From NCBI RefSeq assembly GCF_024137025.1, contig NZ_JAMYJR010000027.1:62001-126000 (forward strand): DNA of 64,000 nt, in the 5' to 3' direction. Both the position numbers and the translations under genes were made by a program. Shown one piece after another: positions 60,877-64,000 of this stretch. Position 1 is the first letter of the stretch; each line of letters opens with the position of its first letter. The notes under the pieces are model-generated. The model worked only from the letters and a program-made list of their open reading frames with translations. It searched no databases and was not told where the DNA came from. This DNA is from Paractinoplanes aksuensis (GTDB lineage: Bacteria > Actinomycetota > Actinomycetes > Mycobacteriales > Micromonosporaceae).

Positions 60877-61491
60877 ATGACCACCGAGCGGGTCCGGCGT
60901 ACGCCCGAACGCAGTGACGCCGCCCGCGAGCGCGTGCTGCACGCGGCGCTGCGGGCCATCGCGGCCAACGGCTACCGCGGCTCGACGCTGGCCGTGATCG
61001 CCGCCGACGCCGGCCTGACCACCGCCGGCCTGCTGCACCACTTCCCCAGCAAGGAACACCTGCTGGTGGCGGTGCTGGCCGAACGCGACCGGCTCGACAC
61101 CGCGCACTTCGAGCTGAGCGGGTGCCGCGGATTCGCCGCCCTCGACCGGCTGGTCGAGCTGGTGCGCTACAACGCGATGCTGCCCGGGCTGGTGCAGGCG
61201 TTCACCGTGCTGCTGGGCGAGTCGGTCGGGTCGGACCACCCGGCCCGGGAGTGGCTGCGCGACCGCTACCCGCGGATCCGGGCCGACATCGCGCAAGCGC
61301 TGCGGGGCGGCATCGACCTCGGCGAGATCCGGCCCGACGTGAACTGCGACGCCAAGGCGGCCGAGATCGTCGCGATGATGGACGGTCTGCAGGTGCAGTG
61401 GCTGCTCGACCCGGACCAGGTCGACATGGCGGCCATCTTCGCCGACTTCATCGCCGTCGTGCGGCGGGCCGTCGCAGTTGGTAACGGATAG
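60877..61491 (+). CDS. TetR-family transcriptional regulator
   Basis: 204 residues with a strong GGGGAGG before the ATG. N-terminal HTH: ALRAIAANGYRGSTLAVIAA, DAGLTTAGLLHHFPSKEHLL; the C-terminal helical domain binds an unknown ligand. It lies 97 bases upstream of, and in line with, the secreted esterase gene, whose promoter region holds a CCGTTAACGG palindrome (61541-61550), so control of that gene is plausible. Confidence 0.85.
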   Translation: MTTERVRRTPERSDAARERVLHAALRAIAANGYRGSTLAVIAADAGLTTAGLLHHFPSKEHLLVAVLAERDRLDTAHFELSGCRGFAALDRLVELVRYNAMLPGLVQAFTVLLGESVGSDHPAREWLRDRYPRIRADIAQALRGGIDLGEIRPDVNCDAKAAEIVAMMDGLQVQWLLDPDQVDMAAIFADFIAVVRRAVAVGNG

Positions 61492-61540
61492 ATAACGAAG
61501 CCTACCGCGCGGTTCGCTGAGAGGTAGACATAGATCGATC

Positions 61541-61550
61541 CCGTTAACGG
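61541..61550. promoter_or_regulatory. Palindrome before the secreted esterase gene
   Basis: The perfect dyad CCGTTAACGG lies 38 bases before the ATG in the 97-bp gap after the TetR gene; a related GTAACGGATAGATAAC spans the tetR stop. A TetR site is possible but unproven. Confidence 0.3.
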
Positions 61551-61588
61551 CATGTTTCGTGACCGGACATCGAAGCTGAGGAGTCAGC

Positions 61589-62818
61589 ATGGCTCTGTCG
61601 ATCAACCGTCGTACCGTTCTCGCCGCCGGGGCGGGCGTCGCCGCCGGCGTGGCCCTGCCCGCCGGCGCCCAGGCCGGTGGCCATTCGTCGACCACCGTCG
61701 GATTCGTCCTCAACGCCCACACCCTCGACGGCGGCGAGCAGGTCACGTCGCTCACCCTCGACACGTCCCGGCTCGGGCGGATCAGCCCGTCCAGCCTGAC
61801 CACTGCGACATTCAGCGTGCACGTCAAGGCGACCAGCCCGATCCCGATCACCCCCGACCCCGGGTACGACCTCGACCGCGTGGTGACCGCGGCCCGCGTC
61901 GACCGGCACGGCGACATCGTGCTCGAGCTCAGCACCGCCGAGGGCCAGCCCGGCGGCGGCACGCTCGGCTACCTGTTCACCAAGGGCCGCAACGTCCAGC
62001 TGAATCTCGCGTACACGATCACGCAGAACACACCGCTGATCGCCCGCGGCCGCCCGATCACGATCACCAAGTTCCGCCAGGGCCGCCTGTCCAACCCCGA
62101 GGTCGACGCCTACAGCTACCACGAGTCGTCCGCGGGCATGAAGTACCGCCTGTTCCGCCCCGACCACCGCGGCGGCAAGCGCCCGCTGATCGTCTGGCTG
62201 CACGGCGGTGGCGAGGGCGCGTCCCTGCCCGACAACTACTACGACAACGAGACCACGCTGCGCGCCAACCGAGGTGCCCTGGGCTTCTCCACCCGAGAGG
62301 CACAAAAGATCTTCAACGGCGCCTATGTCGTAGCGCCCCAGAGCTTCTCGGCCTGGATGCAGGACGGCCCCCGCTTCGCCCCGCTGATCCAGCAGATCGT
62401 GGACGACGTCGCGCGCCGCCACGCCGTCGACCGCGACCGCATCCACGTGGTCGGCTGCAGCAACGGCGGCTACATGTCGATGAAGATGACCACCGTCTAC
62501 CCCCGCACCTACGCGTCCTCGGTGCCCATCTGCGGGGTCGTGGCCGGCAACCCACCCCTGATCCCCGACGCCGAGCTGACCGCCATCACCACCCCCACCT
62601 GGCTGGTCACCTCCCTCGACGACACCACGGTCAACCCCCAGGCCAACACGGTCCACGCCCACGACCTGATCCCCCGCTCCCGAATGACCCTCTACGACAA
62701 CGTCATCTGGAACGGCCACCAGTTCCCCGGCCACTGGTCCTGGATCTACGTAGCCCGCAACGACCCGAAGATCGCCGGCACCCCCATCTGGCAGTGGATG
62801 TCCCGCCAACGCCGCTGA
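61589..62818 (+). CDS. Tat-exported esterase/peptidase of the alpha/beta hydrolase fold
   Basis: 409 residues. Twin-arginine-like signal (NRRTVLAAGAGVAAGVALPA) with an AQA-GG cleavage at about 29, an N-terminal Ig-like domain (about 35-165), then a catalytic domain with the oxyanion IVWLHGGGEGAS, nucleophile Ser291 (VGCSNGGYM) and acid/His in LDDTTVNP and NGHQFPGHW. This two-domain layout resembles the large secreted esterases with an N-terminal Ig-like domain; the substrate is probably a polymer ester. A perfect hairpin terminator follows. Confidence 0.8.
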   Translation: MALSINRRTVLAAGAGVAAGVALPAGAQAGGHSSTTVGFVLNAHTLDGGEQVTSLTLDTSRLGRISPSSLTTATFSVHVKATSPIPITPDPGYDLDRVVTAARVDRHGDIVLELSTAEGQPGGGTLGYLFTKGRNVQLNLAYTITQNTPLIARGRPITITKFRQGRLSNPEVDAYSYHESSAGMKYRLFRPDHRGGKRPLIVWLHGGGEGASLPDNYYDNETTLRANRGALGFSTREAQKIFNGAYVVAPQSFSAWMQDGPRFAPLIQQIVDDVARRHAVDRDRIHVVGCSNGGYMSMKMTTVYPRTYASSVPICGVVAGNPPLIPDAELTAITTPTWLVTSLDDTTVNPQANTVHAHDLIPRSRMTLYDNVIWNGHQFPGHWSWIYVARNDPKIAGTPIWQWMSRQRR

Positions 62819-62840
62819 CCCCGACACACAAGGCACTCCA

Positions 62841-62876
62841 CCACGGCAGCACCGACACCCCTCGGTGCTGCCGTGG
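62841..62876. terminator. Hairpin terminator after the secreted esterase
   Basis: A perfect 15-bp stem CCACGGCAGCACCGA / TCGGTGCTGCCGTGG with a 6-nt loop starts 22 bases past the stop. It lies between convergent genes and can serve both directions. Confidence 0.8.
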
Positions 62877-62888
62877 ATCGCCGCGGAG

Positions 62889-63569
62889 TCATTCGGGCTC
62901 GTCCCAGTCAGCGTTTGTAGCGCCGCGCCACTTGCCGGTAACCGGGTCCTGGAGAAGCCACGGTTGATGCAGCCGGCTCTCCGTCCACAGCAGTAGCCAC
63001 GACGTCAGGGTCATGTCCTCCCGGAACACGGCCACCCCGAGATCGTCCTCGGGTGCGGGATTGGGATCTACCGCCCACATCACGTCAAGCGGACCATCCA
63101 GATCTACGAACGAGGCGATGCCGCAACCCCAATGGCAGATCTGCAACAGGTTGCGCGCCTCCGTCGGCCACCACTTGGGCCATCCAGCGAGGTAGCTGGG
63201 CGCGAGCTCGGCAATCGGGACCAGTCCGTAACCCGGGCCGAACCCGCCGTCGCCCAACTCCAGGTAGCAGCGTCGCAACAGTCGAGGCAGCGGCCTTCCG
63301 ATCGCCGCCTCACACGCTTCGACCGCATCGACTGCGGCCGGTTCCAACGGCGGTAGAGAAGGAATCCGCCCGGCCTCGCGTAATGTCCGAAAATCGGGCT
63401 CCCGCCGGCCATGGATACGCGCGAGCTGACCGTCCGACACATGCCTGAACGCACCGCCGCCCTCCAGGCCCTCTCCCGGAACTCCCAACATCGAGTCCAG
63501 GTACTCCCCAGCCTCGATACGCATTCGGACGGCCTCAACGGCCTGGTTCTCTTGGTCTTCCTCGGTCAC
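62889..63569 (-). CDS. SMI1/KNR4-like protein
   Basis: 226 residues from a GTG at 63569 (MTEEDQENQAVEAVRMRIEA); the frame is open to 63866 but loses protein character upstream. SUKH landmarks are PLEPAAVDAVEACEAAIGRP, LPRLLRRCYLELGDGGFGPG and NLLQICHWGCGIASFVDL, ending NADWDEPE. SUKH proteins bind partner proteins, often toxins; no partner gene is adjacent. It is convergent with the secreted esterase. Confidence 0.7.
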   Translation of the reverse strand: MTEEDQENQAVEAVRMRIEAGEYLDSMLGVPGEGLEGGGAFRHVSDGQLARIHGRREPDFRTLREAGRIPSLPPLEPAAVDAVEACEAAIGRPLPRLLRRCYLELGDGGFGPGYGLVPIAELAPSYLAGWPKWWPTEARNLLQICHWGCGIASFVDLDGPLDVMWAVDPNPAPEDDLGVAVFREDMTLTSWLLLWTESRLHQPWLLQDPVTGKWRGATNADWDEPE

Positions 63570-63859
63570 GGCGCGATCATGCTCCAGGGGTACGACATCA
63601 ATCGGTACGGCAAGTCCGCCGGCCCCGCGCACCGCATGAGGGAAGACCCAGGACGGACGCCATGAGGCATGCGCGGTGGTCGTGGGCGGGGACGGTCGTC
63701 GATGTACTTTCGGGCAAGCCCGGGCGTAATAATTTTCTCTAGTCGTTTGCTGGATGTAAAAAATTTGCGCTAGTTCATTGACTGGTGTCAACGGGCGTGG
63801 CGATGCTGTGGTCACTCCCCACCCCGAGGAGTCCCCTTCCCCCAAGGAGTCTGCTCTCG
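63570..63859. promoter_or_regulatory. 290-bp intergenic region with an AT-rich promoter island
   Basis: No gene is seen. The segment 63725-63790 is far richer in A+T than the surroundings and contains AATAATTTTCT (63728), loosely like the AATAATTTCCT of the ROK cassette, a run TAAAAAATTT, and the dyad TTGACTGGTGTCAA (63778-63791), whose TTGACT could be a -35. Two AAGGAG-like sites precede the next start. Confidence 0.45.
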
Positions 63860-64000
63860 ATGACACCTGCCCTGATTCGGCGGACGGTTCATGCCGTCAC
63901 CGCCGCCCTCGTCGCCGCCGGGCTCACCGCAGCCGGCGTCGCCGCGGCTCAGCCCGCCCAGGCCGCGGTGGCCTGCGGCGTCCTCTTCGACGATTTCTCG
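63860..64000 (+). CDS. Start of a secreted protein (3' end outside window)
   Basis: Only 47 codons are visible. The ATG at 63860 has AAGGAG 10 bases upstream. A Sec signal peptide (RRTVHAVTAALVAAGLTAAG, cleavage near AQA-AV at about 35) is followed by CGVLFDDFS, a start often seen in actinobacterial GH16-type or other secreted glycoside hydrolases. The product cannot be identified from this much. Confidence 0.6.
   Translation, partial: MTPALIRRTVHAVTAALVAAGLTAAGVAAAQPAQAAVACGVLFDDFS

Noticed and set aside
1..64000. CRISPR arrays, tRNA or rRNA genes, insertion sequences
   Set aside because: No regularly spaced repeats, cloverleaf-like genes, transposase motifs or IS-type terminal repeats were seen by eye. 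Decayed regions have no visible mobile-element remnants.

Overview
The window is very GC-rich and densely coded, with many GTG and a few TTG starts, 4-nt ATGA/GTGA gene overlaps, SARP and LAL regulators, lipoprotein and Tat signals, and large secreted multidomain enzymes. This points to a filamentous actinomycete chromosome, most likely Micromonosporaceae (Actinoplanes-like). The family is an inference from gene content; no rRNA or other marker is present.

Layout. (1) 1-3.9 kb: the 3' part of a large secreted protein with two LamG domains and an SGNH-hydrolase fold that has lost its catalytic residues. (2) 3.9-13.2 kb, all minus strand: a 2333-residue RHS-repeat polymorphic toxin with a HINT pretoxin domain and a ~98-residue variable tip. 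It is followed in ATGA overlap by a DUF2247-like putative immunity gene and then a ladder of small immunity-like genes, several broken or fossil. (3) 13.4-16.6 kb: a small membrane protein, a Y-family polymerase homologue behind a near-perfect LexA/SOS box, and two PH-domain membrane proteins. (4) 16.6-20.9 kb: an arsenic island with an MFS permease, a flavoprotein ending in Cys-Cys motifs, a divergent operator array, arsR, an aquaporin and arsC. (5) 20.9-34.2 kb: a block of large signalling regulators (a full SARP-NB-ARC-TPR, two NB-ARC genes cut short at the same motif, two LAL/LuxR regulators, an XRE-NB-ARC-TPR) with no biosynthetic cluster beside them. (6) 34.3-39 kb: a lipoprotein, two alpha/beta hydrolases, a duplicated-HTH protein of unknown function, an SDR and an ABM-type monooxygenase. 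(7) 39-60 kb: carbohydrate use. It holds a ThuA-like/sugar dehydrogenase/PKD exoprotein and a Tat-exported xylose-isomerase-like protein, a ROK repressor divergent from GH36, CE7 esterase and GH95 genes, decayed GH110-like and AraC genes, a PadR unit, then an SBP and two ABC permeases divergent from a secreted GH27 enzyme. (8) 59.5-64 kb: a membrane-anchored protein, a small basic protein, TetR, a secreted esterase, an SMI1/KNR4 protein and the start of another secreted protein.

The strongest system-level signal is in region 7. The divergent intergenic regions ROK|GH36 (44.56-44.64 kb) and permease|GH27 (56.89-56.97 kb) carry the same promoter/operator cassette 12 kb apart: an identical 36-bp core plus a second identical 12-bp block at the same spacing. 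This ties import (SBP-permeases), extracellular alpha-galactosidase (GH27) and intracellular processing (GH36, CE7, GH95) into one probable ROK-controlled regulon for a galactose/fucose-containing, probably acetylated, glycan. The cassette copy before the permeases drives a 14-codon leader ORF that ends TGATG on the permease start.

A second theme is catalytic loss in recognisable folds: SGNH domain, ThuA domain, an alpha/beta hydrolase without its nucleophile, a Walker A Lys-to-Arg change, and an Asp-to-Glu change in the polymerase.
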